From: Methanoregula sp. UBA471
Lineage (GTDB): Archaea > Halobacteriota > Methanomicrobia > Methanomicrobiales > Methanospirillaceae
Length of the DNA stretch: 20,188 nucleotides
Reading direction: 5' to 3'
NCBI GenBank assembly: GCA_002495065.1
Contig: DADT01000019.1
Location: forward strand, 1 to 20,188
In this document: positions 14,477 through 20,188 of the stretch, piece after piece
How the letters are laid out: each line of letters starts with the position of its first letter
Numbering within the stretch: position 1 is the first letter of the stretch
Translations under genes and position numbers: made by a program
Notes under the pieces: generated by a model
What the model saw: only the letters and a program-made list of their open reading frames with translations
Told to the model about the DNA's origin: nothing
The model's database searches: none

Positions 14477-14857
14477 ATGGTTGAACATGCATTCGGAAAC
14501 CTGATCTATACCTTTGATGCCGCTGCCGGGGAAGCACTCGGCAAACGGGAAAGTCATACCCCAAAAATTGATGCCCCAGTACGAGTAAAACCAGATGAAG
14601 CCTTTGACCTGAAAGTTACTGTCGGACCGCACCCGAACACCGTTGAACACTCGATACGGTGGATTATGGTAACTCTTGAAGAGGAGGGAAGGGCTTTTAA
14701 CCCGGTAGTCCTGGCCAAGGTCTCATTAACTCCCGTTACAGCACAACCGGAAGTTGTCCTGAAGATGAAATTGTCCAAAGGCGGAATTATCCATGCCGTC
14801 GAATACTGCAACCTCCATGGCCTCTGGGCCGGGAAAAAAGAGATCAAGGTCCAGTAA
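14477..14857 (+). CDS. Superoxide reductase, one-iron (neelaredoxin) type
   Basis: The 126-aa protein reduces superoxide to peroxide in anaerobes without making oxygen. The Fe(His)4(Cys) site is complete: His27 in ESHTP, His52 in GPHPNTVEH, His58 in EHSIRW, and Cys111 with His114 in YCNLHGLW. There is no N-terminal rubredoxin-like CxxC domain, so it is the class II (neelaredoxin) form. The Glu of the usual EKH motif is kept (Glu25), but the Lys that helps draw in superoxide is Ser26. The start at 14477 was chosen because the family begins at this point; GAGCTGATG just upstream is a weak ribosome-binding site. It stands alone, with its own promoter and a T-run terminator. Confidence 0.92.
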   Translation: MVEHAFGNLIYTFDAAAGEALGKRESHTPKIDAPVRVKPDEAFDLKVTVGPHPNTVEHSIRWIMVTLEEEGRAFNPVVLAKVSLTPVTAQPEVVLKMKLSKGGIIHAVEYCNLHGLWAGKKEIKVQ

Positions 14858-14874
14858 TTTCCTTTTTTTCTTTG
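14858..14874 (+). terminator. T-rich terminator after the superoxide reductase gene
   Basis: TTTCCTTTTTTTCTTT starts 1 nt after the stop codon. Archaeal RNA polymerase terminates at such runs without a hairpin. Confidence 0.5.
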
Positions 14875-14973
14875 AAACAATGGCAGTTAATTCTGAATTA
14901 TAATGAACGGGAAAAACTCCCTGTTCAGATTAACGATAAAGTTTCGCGGAGCGAGGCGCCGGTGCCACGCATT

Positions 14974-14982
14974 ATTTTATAA
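14974..14982 (+). promoter_or_regulatory. TATA box for the 93-aa CcdA-like gene
   Basis: TTTTATAAT lies about 33 nt before the ATG at 15011. The predicted start near 15005 means a leader of only a few nucleotides, in line with the lack of a Shine-Dalgarno. GTATA-GAA-GTATAC between them is a short near-symmetric motif. Confidence 0.4.
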
Positions 14983-15010
14983 TCACAAAAAACAGGTATA
15001 GAAGTATACT

Positions 15011-15292
15011 ATGCCTGAAAATACTTCGAACTATCATTTAAACCTCGAACTGATAGTAACGCATCCGGTGATGGAATCGGTAAAGAATTACAATATCAAC
15101 GTGCCGGAGATCTGTATTAATGCGATACTCAAGGAGATTGAGAGGTCCGAAAGTATCACCGGGGCTGTTGCCCTGACGACGGCGTCAAGGGAGATGGAAA
15201 TTCAACAGCTTAAGGAGGAACTCCGTCGAATGCAGGAAAAACTGGAGAAAACTGAGGCAGAGCTTAACAAACCCAAGTTCTGGCGCAAATAA
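15011..15292 (+). CDS. Small CcdA/ribbon-helix-helix-like protein with coiled-coil tail
   Basis: The 93-residue protein has an N-terminal part (LELIVTHPVMESVKNYNINV followed by PEICINAILKEIE) that follows the pattern of CcdA-type antitoxins: a strand, a helix, then an N-V-x-x-I-C-x-x-A-x-x-x-E-I helix. Residues 60-85 are a charged heptad-like segment (IQQLKEELRRMQEKLEKTEA) likely to form a coiled coil, ending KPKFWRK. No toxin gene is next to it; the nearest gene downstream is a leftward membrane protein 390 bp away. It could be an orphan antitoxin, a transcription regulator or another small DNA-binding protein. The family call is by pattern only. Confidence 0.55.
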   Translation: MPENTSNYHLNLELIVTHPVMESVKNYNINVPEICINAILKEIERSESITGAVALTTASREMEIQQLKEELRRMQEKLEKTEAELNKPKFWRK

Positions 15293-15684
15293 AAAACGTT
15301 TCTTTTTAATTTAATCATTCATTTTTCTGTCCAGGTAACAGAGGTGCCGCTGGTAAGAAAGTATTCTCTTCCCGTAACGACATACATAAAGGATTCTTTC
15401 GTCATGCGGGTTTCCGGATAACCCCTCATAATTTTTTTCCAAAAGGACATGATAGCGGAGCATCATCAATCTGGACCTGAGTTCCACGCAACCCGAATTA
15501 AGAAGTTAAAATGCCATCCATATCAGCACTTTCTTATCAACAGATGCCGGTTGACCCTGCATACCAGGAACATAATCTGCCGCAAACAAAGGCTGTTCGT
15601 TTTGTTACCGTCAAATAATTCACGGTATTGCTGTGATTTATTTTAAAAGATGTACTAAGCCGGTGTCATTACCCGCCTGAACCT
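15293..15684. other. 392-bp intergenic region, no gene supported
   Basis: TTTCTTTTTAATTTAATC just after the CcdA-like gene is a plausible terminator (about 15299-15316). A 65-codon frame at 15449-15646 is basic, Cys/His-scattered and lacks a ribosome-binding site, so it is not accepted. I see no repeat or RNA signature here. Confidence 0.5.
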
Positions 15685-16038
15685 TCAGAATTTTTTGAGA
15701 ATTGATATGAGCGATTCATCATGAGGTACATATTCATTGTCCCGTTTCCTCAACCCCGTTACCAGTTTCGGAGCATAAGTGGGGTGCATCCCGATAATAA
15801 AGAAAACAATGGCAATAAGGATAAACCCGAACTGGGCAACATCAAGAAACACACCATGCACAAAGGTGAAGAAGAACACATCAATTGTATTGACGATGGC
15901 ATAGATAAGCAGGAAGGACAAGCCTGCCAGAAACTCGTACTTATTCCATTTCACTGAAAGAACAACAGCGGTGAATGCAACAAGTACCTGAAAAAAACTA
16001 TAAAGTATTATACCCGATTCAACGAGTGCGGAAAACAT
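15685..16038 (-). CDS. Small hypothetical membrane protein (117 aa)
   Basis: The 117-residue protein has about four hydrophobic segments: SGIILYSFFQVLVAFTAVVL, FLAGLSFLLIYAIVNTIDVF, FFTFVHGVFLD and QFGFILIAIVFFIIGMH. The soluble tail (PKLVTGLRKRDNEYVPHDES) is charged. Minus-strand AAGGAG lies 8 nt before the ATG at 16038, a strong start signal. A TATA-like TAAGTATATC is at 16073-16082. The family is not recognised. Confidence 0.7.
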   Translation of the reverse strand: MFSALVESGIILYSFFQVLVAFTAVVLSVKWNKYEFLAGLSFLLIYAIVNTIDVFFFTFVHGVFLDVAQFGFILIAIVFFIIGMHPTYAPKLVTGLRKRDNEYVPHDESLISILKKF

Positions 16039-16072
16039 TCCAGGGGCTCCTTACCTGAATAATGATAATGTG

Positions 16073-16082
16073 GATATACTTA
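16073..16082 (-). promoter_or_regulatory. TATA box for the 117-aa membrane protein gene
   Basis: The minus strand reads AAGTATATCC in an AT-rich stretch; the predicted start near 16050 just precedes the AAGGAG ribosome-binding site. Confidence 0.35.
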
Positions 16083-16113
16083 ATGGTTGGTGAAGAATTC
16101 AAAGAGATATATT

Positions 16114-16128
16114 AAATAAAAAATATTT
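16114..16128 (-). terminator. T-rich terminator after the RibD-C-like gene
   Basis: On the minus strand, about 25 nt past the stop codon, the sequence reads ATATTTTTTATTTAA, a T-run suited to archaeal termination. Confidence 0.4.
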
Positions 16129-16151
16129 CCAATTTTTTCTCCGGATATCAG

Positions 16152-16844
16152 TTACGGGAGATTTTTTTTGGGAACATACCAGGCCCATATAATCCCATGT
16201 TCCAGTATCTCAGAATGGCGAAGCGTCAGGGAGAGAGATATATCCGGCATTCCCGCTTTTGCGGGGTCGAAGATGGTAGAATCCGGCTGCCCACCGGCAA
16301 GGAATGGGTGGATCAGCACACTCACTTCATCCACGAGCCCGTCACGCAGGAGTACACTGTTGAGCGTTCCCCCGCTATCAACCCGCACGACCTTTACGCC
16401 AAACCGCCTGTTCAGTGCTTCGAGTGCAGGACGCATATCGATATGGTCAACCCCGGCAACGATGGTGCCGATCCGCCGATCAGTAAGGTAGTCGAGGTAC
16501 TCCTGCGGTGTTGACAGGGAACACAGTGCAAGAAGATCCCGCATGTAAGGCCATTTCCGGATAGCATCCCAGCACCGTACCTTCCCCCGGCTGTCGGGGA
16601 TTACCAGCAACGGACGGGGATCGACTTCTGTGTTCACCGGCGGGGAGAATCTCTGTTCATGTTCCGGGGGCACTTCCAGTGAGGGGTCCTGCCGGTATGC
16701 TGCCAGCACCGTTTCGCTCCCGCAGAGTATGGCGTCAGGGTTCCACCGTGCAGCGAGGGTATAGTACAGCTCGAGGTCGGCGGGAAAGTTCGTGATCCGG
16801 CCATCAAGACTCATAGCGGTGTGAAGAATAACGCGGGGTAGCAT
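16152..16844 (-). CDS. RibD C-terminal/dihydrofolate-reductase-like NADPH reductase
   Basis: The 230-aa protein starts MLPRVILHTAMSLDGRITNF, the first strand and SLDG turn of the RibD-C/DHFR fold. GTIVAGVDHIDMRPALEALN and VVRVDSGGTLNSVLLRDGLV followed by DEVSVLIHPFLAGG match the nucleotide-binding and substrate regions of diaminohydroxyphosphoribosylaminopyrimidine reductases in riboflavin synthesis. The archaeal ArfC/RIB7-type riboflavin reductase is one possibility; a generic dihydrofolate-reductase-family protein is the other. No riboflavin genes are adjacent. A near-perfect Shine-Dalgarno, AAGGAGGT, lies 5 nt before the ATG, suggesting strong translation. A TATA box at 16876-16890 predicts a short leader. 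Confidence 0.8.
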   Translation of the reverse strand: MLPRVILHTAMSLDGRITNFPADLELYYTLAARWNPDAILCGSETVLAAYRQDPSLEVPPEHEQRFSPPVNTEVDPRPLLVIPDSRGKVRCWDAIRKWPYMRDLLALCSLSTPQEYLDYLTDRRIGTIVAGVDHIDMRPALEALNRRFGVKVVRVDSGGTLNSVLLRDGLVDEVSVLIHPFLAGGQPDSTIFDPAKAGMPDISLSLTLRHSEILEHGIIWAWYVPKKNLP

Positions 16845-16848
16845 AACG

Positions 16849-16890
16849 TACCTCCTTAAGAAAATTTCACCGTCATTTATTTAATAAAAG
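16849..16890 (-). promoter_or_regulatory. Promoter and strong Shine-Dalgarno of the RibD-C-like gene
   Basis: The minus strand shows CTTTTATTAAATAAAT (16875-16890) as TATA region and AAGGAGGT (16850-16857) as ribosome-binding site, 5 nt before the ATG. This is the best Shine-Dalgarno match in the window. Confidence 0.5.
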
Positions 16891-17062
16891 GTAGCATGGC
16901 GTGAAAATGGAGAAAACGGGTTCACAGGGTTTCACTTAGTTCTCCAAAATACATCCGTAAGCTCGCTCCCCGATTGGATAAGGACGCTTCTCCGCCGGCT
17001 TTTTGTCATCATCGCAAGATATTTCTGGTGTGGCGGATAGAGCAAGCAGCCGGTGAAAGCAG

Positions 17063-17857
17063 ATGAACAAATCGTTCTTTCCTATTCTCTGTGCATGCAT
17101 CCTGATCGTGACTGCCTTTCTGGCAGGATGCACGAATGCACAGCCGTCAGGCCCGGCCACGGTGACCACCACCGCGGGAGGATCCGGTCCCGTGCCCGGC
17201 AGCATGACCACGATTACGGCTGATGGCAAGACCTACCCGGCATACATCGCAGCACCGCTTACTCCGGGAAAACATCCGGGGATCGTCCTGATGCACTCCT
17301 TCAATGGCCTTGAACCGGGATACAAGGATATGTGTAACCGGATTGCCGGTGACGGGTTCGTCGTCATCGCCCCTGAATGGCAGACAATAAACCAGCGGGC
17401 CGGGGATCCAGAGGTTGAGGCGATCATCCGCTCATCGGTCGCAACCCTCAGTTCACGCACGGATACCGACAGCACTAAGATTGGCCTTACCGGCTTCTGC
17501 GCCGGTGGACGGTTCACCATGCTCTTCCTTCCCCAGGTGAAGGAGTTCGGGGCCGGCGTTGCCTGGTACGGGTTCCCGAACAGCATTGGCTACACGAACG
17601 ATACTGCACCCGCGTCTCATATCAATGAACTTGATGTCCCGATGCTCATGATCCATGGTTCAAGGGACCAGGCAAGCCCGATAGGCAGCATATACAACTA
17701 CTCAATGCAGCTCGATGCCGCTGACAAGTACTTCGAGCTCATGGTTTACCAGGGAAAACCGCACGGTTTCATGATTGCTAATGGCAGCCTCGTCCGTGAG
17801 GACTTTGCAGAGGACGCCTACAACGGGATGATCGCATTCTTCCGGAGAAATCTGTAA
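17063..17857 (+). CDS. Dienelactone hydrolase-family lipoprotein
   Basis: The 264-aa protein begins MNKSFFPILCACILIVTAFL and then has lipobox LAGC with Cys23, so it should be exported and lipid-anchored. A Thr/Gly/Pro-rich linker runs to about residue 50. The hydrolase domain has the Cys nucleophile elbow GFCAGG (Cys146), acid Asp202 in HGSRDQ and His234 in GKPHGF, the Cys-Asp-His triad of dienelactone hydrolases (COG0412). The family hydrolyses lactones and esters; the substrate here is unknown, and an extracytoplasmic location argues against a classical catabolic dienelactone pathway. GGTG lies 7 nt before the ATG. A T-run terminator follows at 17865-17871. Confidence 0.88.
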   Translation: MNKSFFPILCACILIVTAFLAGCTNAQPSGPATVTTTAGGSGPVPGSMTTITADGKTYPAYIAAPLTPGKHPGIVLMHSFNGLEPGYKDMCNRIAGDGFVVIAPEWQTINQRAGDPEVEAIIRSSVATLSSRTDTDSTKIGLTGFCAGGRFTMLFLPQVKEFGAGVAWYGFPNSIGYTNDTAPASHINELDVPMLMIHGSRDQASPIGSIYNYSMQLDAADKYFELMVYQGKPHGFMIANGSLVREDFAEDAYNGMIAFFRRNL

Positions 17858-17864
17858 AATCTCC

Positions 17865-17871
17865 TTTTTTT
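17865..17871 (+). terminator. T-run terminator after the DLH lipoprotein gene
   Basis: Seven T residues occur 8 nt after the stop codon, in the context CTCCTTTTTTTGAATTT. Confidence 0.45.
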
Positions 17872-18128
17872 GAATTTGCAGAAATAGCATGACAAAATAT
17901 GTTCGTTTCCGAACGATGAACGCCGTACGAGCTCCCGACATCGGTAAGGTTCCTGCGCCCCAGGGCTCGTCTTGAGGCGTGATGAGACGAACATGAAATC
18001 ATTTACCGTCACCAATCCCGGAGAGGGGAGCATCACTTCGTAGGAGACCGCTCATAGCAGGGTATAAAACGTCTCTATCATTGTATGGATATTACCCAAA
18101 GCAGGAACGCGTTATTCCGAACAGGTGA

Positions 18129-18953
18129 TCACCTGCCCTCCCGGCTCAATCCGGTCAGTTCCTCTGCCATCTTCCAGAGCCGCTCCTGCACTCCACGGTC
18201 ATACGTCATGGCCGAGGAGCGGACAGGGTGCATGGCATCGAAGTACTTTCCCGATATCCCGGCAACCTCCGGGGACAGGGCAAGCCAGACCGGCATCTTT
18301 GCCGCCTCTTTAGGGGTAATTGCGGGGATACCGGGAAATGACGAGCGGAGGAGCTTTGTATCGACAATCCCAGGGTGGAGGCAGTTCGCGGTTACCCCGG
18401 ACCCCTCGAGATTCCTAGCGAGGGTGTACGTGAAGGTAATATCCGCAAACTTCGAGAGCGCGTAGGCACCCCAGGGATCGTACTGTCGTCCCTGTGGCAG
18501 ATCTTCCCAGTCGATCCTATCCACGTCCTCGTGAGCGCTCGATGCGACGGTAACAATACGGGCTCCGGAACTCTTTTTGAGGAGCGGGAGGAGCAGGTGG
18601 GTAAGAAGGAACGGTCCGAGGAAGTTAACAGCAAATGTCATCTCAGTTCCATCCTTAGTGACGTGCCGTGTCTTCTGATAAGTTCCAACATTATTGATAA
18701 GAACATCGAGGCGGGTGTAGCGTGCGATGAGATCCGCTGCCATAAATCGGATCTGGTCCTGCCCGGAGTAATCAGCAATCACGAGATCGGCATGGCTGCC
18801 GGTGATCGTTTCCAACTCCCTCTGTATCCTCCGTCCCTTTTTTTCATTCCTCCCGTGGAGTATTACATCTGCGCCCCCTTGGGTAAGAGCTGTCGCGGCA
18901 GCCTTGCCGATACCATCAGTGGAACCCGTGACAAGAATGAGCGGTTCTGCCAT
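18129..18953 (-). CDS. Short-chain dehydrogenase/reductase (retinol-dehydrogenase-like)
   Basis: The 274-aa SDR has the nucleotide-binding motif TGSTDGIG (residues 9-16), NNVG (87-90), VASSAH with the catalytic Ser near 138 and YALSK with Tyr164/Lys168. VNFLGPFLLTHLLLPLLKKS and NCLHPGIVDTKL resemble the retinol dehydrogenase/WW-domain oxidoreductase branch, which uses NAD(P)H on carbonyls; the substrate is unknown. The start MAEPLILVTGST at 18953 was chosen over an upstream ATG at 19031, because the extra 26 residues are not SDR-like and a TATA box at 18999-19008 lies inside them, pointing to transcription starting near 18977. No Shine-Dalgarno is evident. Confidence 0.9.
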   Translation of the reverse strand: MAEPLILVTGSTDGIGKAAATALTQGGADVILHGRNEKKGRRIQRELETITGSHADLVIADYSGQDQIRFMAADLIARYTRLDVLINNVGTYQKTRHVTKDGTEMTFAVNFLGPFLLTHLLLPLLKKSSGARIVTVASSAHEDVDRIDWEDLPQGRQYDPWGAYALSKFADITFTYTLARNLEGSGVTANCLHPGIVDTKLLRSSFPGIPAITPKEAAKMPVWLALSPEVAGISGKYFDAMHPVRSSAMTYDRGVQERLWKMAEELTGLSREGR

Positions 18954-18998
18954 GCTGGCGTGTATCGGGATGCACTGCAATGAAAGTATCGGATACGG

Positions 18999-19008
18999 TA
19001 AATTAAAC
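18999..19008 (-). promoter_or_regulatory. TATA box for the SDR gene
   Basis: The minus strand reads GTTTAATTTA. The predicted start near 18977 gives a leader of about 24 nt to the ATG at 18953 and rules out the ATG at 19031. Confidence 0.4.
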
Positions 19009-19036
19009 AACAGAGAGAGAATTGCCAGCATACAAG

Positions 19037-19072
19037 GAATATTCCTGGTATAAATACCGTTATTAGTACCAG
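19037..19072 (+). promoter_or_regulatory. Methyltransferase promoter embedded in palindromes
   Basis: GGAATATTCC (19037-19046) is a perfect palindrome. GGTAT-AA-ATACC (19047-19058) is a second one that contains the TATA box TATAAATA. CTGGTA (19045-19050) also pairs with TACCAG (19067-19072). The predicted start is near 19077, about 48 nt before the inferred initiator. A repressor competing with TBP is a natural model. Confidence 0.45.
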
Positions 19073-19110
19073 CTCCTCAAACCTATCACTATACATGAAT
19101 TCAGACTAGT

Positions 19111-19116
19111 GAGGTG
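19111..19116 (+). promoter_or_regulatory. Shine-Dalgarno that decides the methyltransferase start
   Basis: GAGGTG lies 8 nt upstream of the ATA at 19125, in normal range for ribosome binding. No ATG, GTG or TTG exists in this frame near it, so it is the main evidence that initiation happens at the ATA. Confidence 0.5.
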
Positions 19117-19124
19117 CAGAGATC

Positions 19125-19940
19125 ATAACTGAAAAGCAACGATCTTACGTACATGGGCGTTCGGACCGCGAGTCTACACGGTTACTTGATCAGGCATCGG
19201 GACTCGGTTCCCTCCTCCATGAAGGCACCAGGTACCCAGCCGGCAGCACGGTTCTCGAAGCGGGTTGTGGCGTCGGCGCCCAGACACAGCTCCTTGCCCG
19301 CAACAGTCCCCAGGCACACTTCGTCTCAATCGATATTTCGGCTAAGTCCCTCGCACAGGCCCGCGAGCGGGTATCGGGAGAAGGATTGACCAATGTCACT
19401 TTCCGGCAGGCAGATATCGGAAATTTGCCCTTCCGCCAGGGAACATTCGATCACGTGTTTGTCTGTTTTACCCTTGAGCACATCCCTGATCCACTTCATG
19501 CGCTTTGTGCGCTAAAAAACGTCCTGCGGCCCGGGGGCACCATAACGGTTATCGAAGGAGATCACGGATCAGCACTTTTCTATCCCGAGACCAGCGCAGC
19601 TCATCATGTTATTGACTGCCTCGTTTCGCTCCAGCGGCAGGCCGGGGGAAATGCCCTCATCGGGCGGGAGCTCGGACACCTGCTGGCAGACGCAGGATTT
19701 GTGGATATCACGGTCTCTCCCCGTCTGATATACGCATCATCAGCAATTCCCGGCTCGTCCGAAGCAGTGAAATGCATCTTCATCGCGATGATAGAAGGTG
19801 TCCGCGAACCTGCGATTGCAGGAGGCCTCACAGACCCAAAAATCTGGGACCAGGGAATCCAAGACCTCTACCGCACTACAGAAAAAGATGGGATGTTCTG
19901 CTACACGTTTTTCAAAACAGTTGGGAGAAAAGAGAGGTAA
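19125..19940 (+). CDS. SAM-dependent class I methyltransferase, apparent ATA start
   Basis: Translated from the ATA at 19125, the 271-aa protein opens (M)TEKQRSYVHGRSDREST and then carries motif I VLEAGCGVGAQT (residues 43-54), the acidic loop VSIDIS, QADIGNLPF, and FTLEHIPDPLHALCALKNVL with RPGG, the order of UbiE/COG2226-like methyltransferases. Only a TTG at 19386 offers a standard in-frame start, and it would remove the whole SAM-binding motif. The frame is open to 19113, after a stop at 19110. A Shine-Dalgarno sits 8 nt before the ATA. The substrate is unknown. Alternatives are an ATG-to-ATA error or mutation, in which case the gene may be silenced. Confidence 0.78.
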   Translation: MTEKQRSYVHGRSDRESTRLLDQASGLGSLLHEGTRYPAGSTVLEAGCGVGAQTQLLARNSPQAHFVSIDISAKSLAQARERVSGEGLTNVTFRQADIGNLPFRQGTFDHVFVCFTLEHIPDPLHALCALKNVLRPGGTITVIEGDHGSALFYPETSAAHHVIDCLVSLQRQAGGNALIGRELGHLLADAGFVDITVSPRLIYASSAIPGSSEAVKCIFIAMIEGVREPAIAGGLTDPKIWDQGIQDLYRTTEKDGMFCYTFFKTVGRKER

Positions 19941-20188
19941 CCAGCGTTCATCGCCAGCATTACGGGAAGAACGGGGTTGATAGAGTACAGAAAAGGGTAT
20001 GATGTATACGGAATTATATCAGGAATCTGTCACATGGGTCATGAACCGAACTGTATCGCACTAATATCGATAATGACAGGATTAAAACAAAAGCTTCCGC
20101 TCGTTACATAACAAATTCTCATAAAACAGATACCGTGTAAGGAAGGAAGGTGATAGCAGCTTGGTATGGTTCCCGAGGACTCGCGTAC
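19941..20188. other. Right-edge region; possible start of another rightward gene
   Basis: No complete gene is seen. GGAAGGAAG directly precedes a GTG at 20150 whose frame stays open to the window end (13 codons, VIAAWYGSRGLAY). CTCATAAAAC at 20119-20128 is a possible TATA box at leaderless spacing. A 21-codon ORF at 19999 is dismissed. Confidence 0.25.

Noticed and set aside
15449..15646. 65-codon ORF in the gap before the small membrane protein
   Set aside because: No ribosome-binding site, no promoter at suitable spacing and an unlikely composition.
17979..18050. C/D box sRNA candidate (GTGATGA matches the C box)
   Set aside because: No CTGA D box at suitable distance and no flanking terminal stem.
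18375..18983. 202-codon plus-strand ORF opposite the SDR gene
   Set aside because: Antisense shadow of a motif-complete SDR; no ribosome-binding site and no domain pattern.
18954..19031. Longer SDR start at ATG 19031
   Set aside because: The added residues are not SDR-like and would place the likely TATA box inside the coding sequence.
19153..19389. ATG-started 78-codon ORF at the head of the methyltransferase, suggesting a frameshift
   Set aside because: The other frame already encodes the expected N-terminus and motif I continuously from 19125, so no frameshift is needed.
1..20188. CRISPR array, rRNA or intact insertion sequence
   Set aside because: No regularly spaced repeats, no rRNA signature and no transposase-like reading frame seen on either strand.

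Overview
The window looks like a chromosomal segment of a methanogenic archaeon, most likely Methanomicrobiales of the Methanoregula type. Reasons: an archaeal MfnA-type tyrosine/aspartate decarboxylase (methanofuran/coenzyme A supply), archaeal single-subunit Dph2 (diphthamide on aEF2), an archaeal-type purine phosphoribosyltransferase, a METTL5-family methylase, a DUF6159-type membrane protein, archaeal TATA boxes at leaderless or short-leader spacing, and AT-rich intergenic DNA between GC-moderate genes. The genus is inferred from protein style; no rRNA is present.

Region 1-7209. The left edge holds the start of a leftward serA. From a shared intergenic region with a 16-bp palindrome (GGGACTA-AA-TAGTCCC), a tightly packed rightward cluster runs ppsA - mfnA - hpt - dph2 - METTL5-like methylase - MFS transporter, with overlaps of 11, 8, 23, 4 and about 4 nt. 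It links pyruvate-to-PEP gluconeogenesis, cofactor synthesis, purine salvage and translation-machinery modification. The MFS gene has no ATG/GTG/TTG at the position its first membrane helix demands; an ATA sits there. A 59-residue two-helix membrane protein follows.

Region 7257-10373 is leftward: a TylF-type methyltransferase, a four-helix membrane protein, an APC-family amino acid permease and an unrecognised 163-aa protein whose promoter carries two tandem 11-bp repeats.

Region 10374-12028 is the accessory part. A roughly 240-bp GC-rich repeat with conserved potential RNA hairpins occurs twice in direct orientation (about 10464-10705 and 11661-11901), flanking a small lipoprotein gene. Copy A lies in a 466-bp element with perfect 12-bp terminal inverted repeats of IS6/IS240 style and near-identical 8-bp flanks, so it resembles a non-autonomous transposable element.

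Region 12029-20188 holds a DUF6159 protein, an HSL-family alpha/beta hydrolase, a one-iron superoxide reductase lacking the usual Lys beside its first His ligand, a small CcdA-like protein with coiled-coil tail, a small membrane protein, a RibD-C/DHFR-like reductase, a dienelactone-hydrolase lipoprotein, an SDR oxidoreductase, and a SAM methyltransferase that also lacks a canonical start but has ATA 8 nt after a good Shine-Dalgarno.

The points most worth checking are the two ATA-start genes and the duplicated structured repeat with its IS6-like element. No tRNA, rRNA, CRISPR array or intact transposase gene was found.
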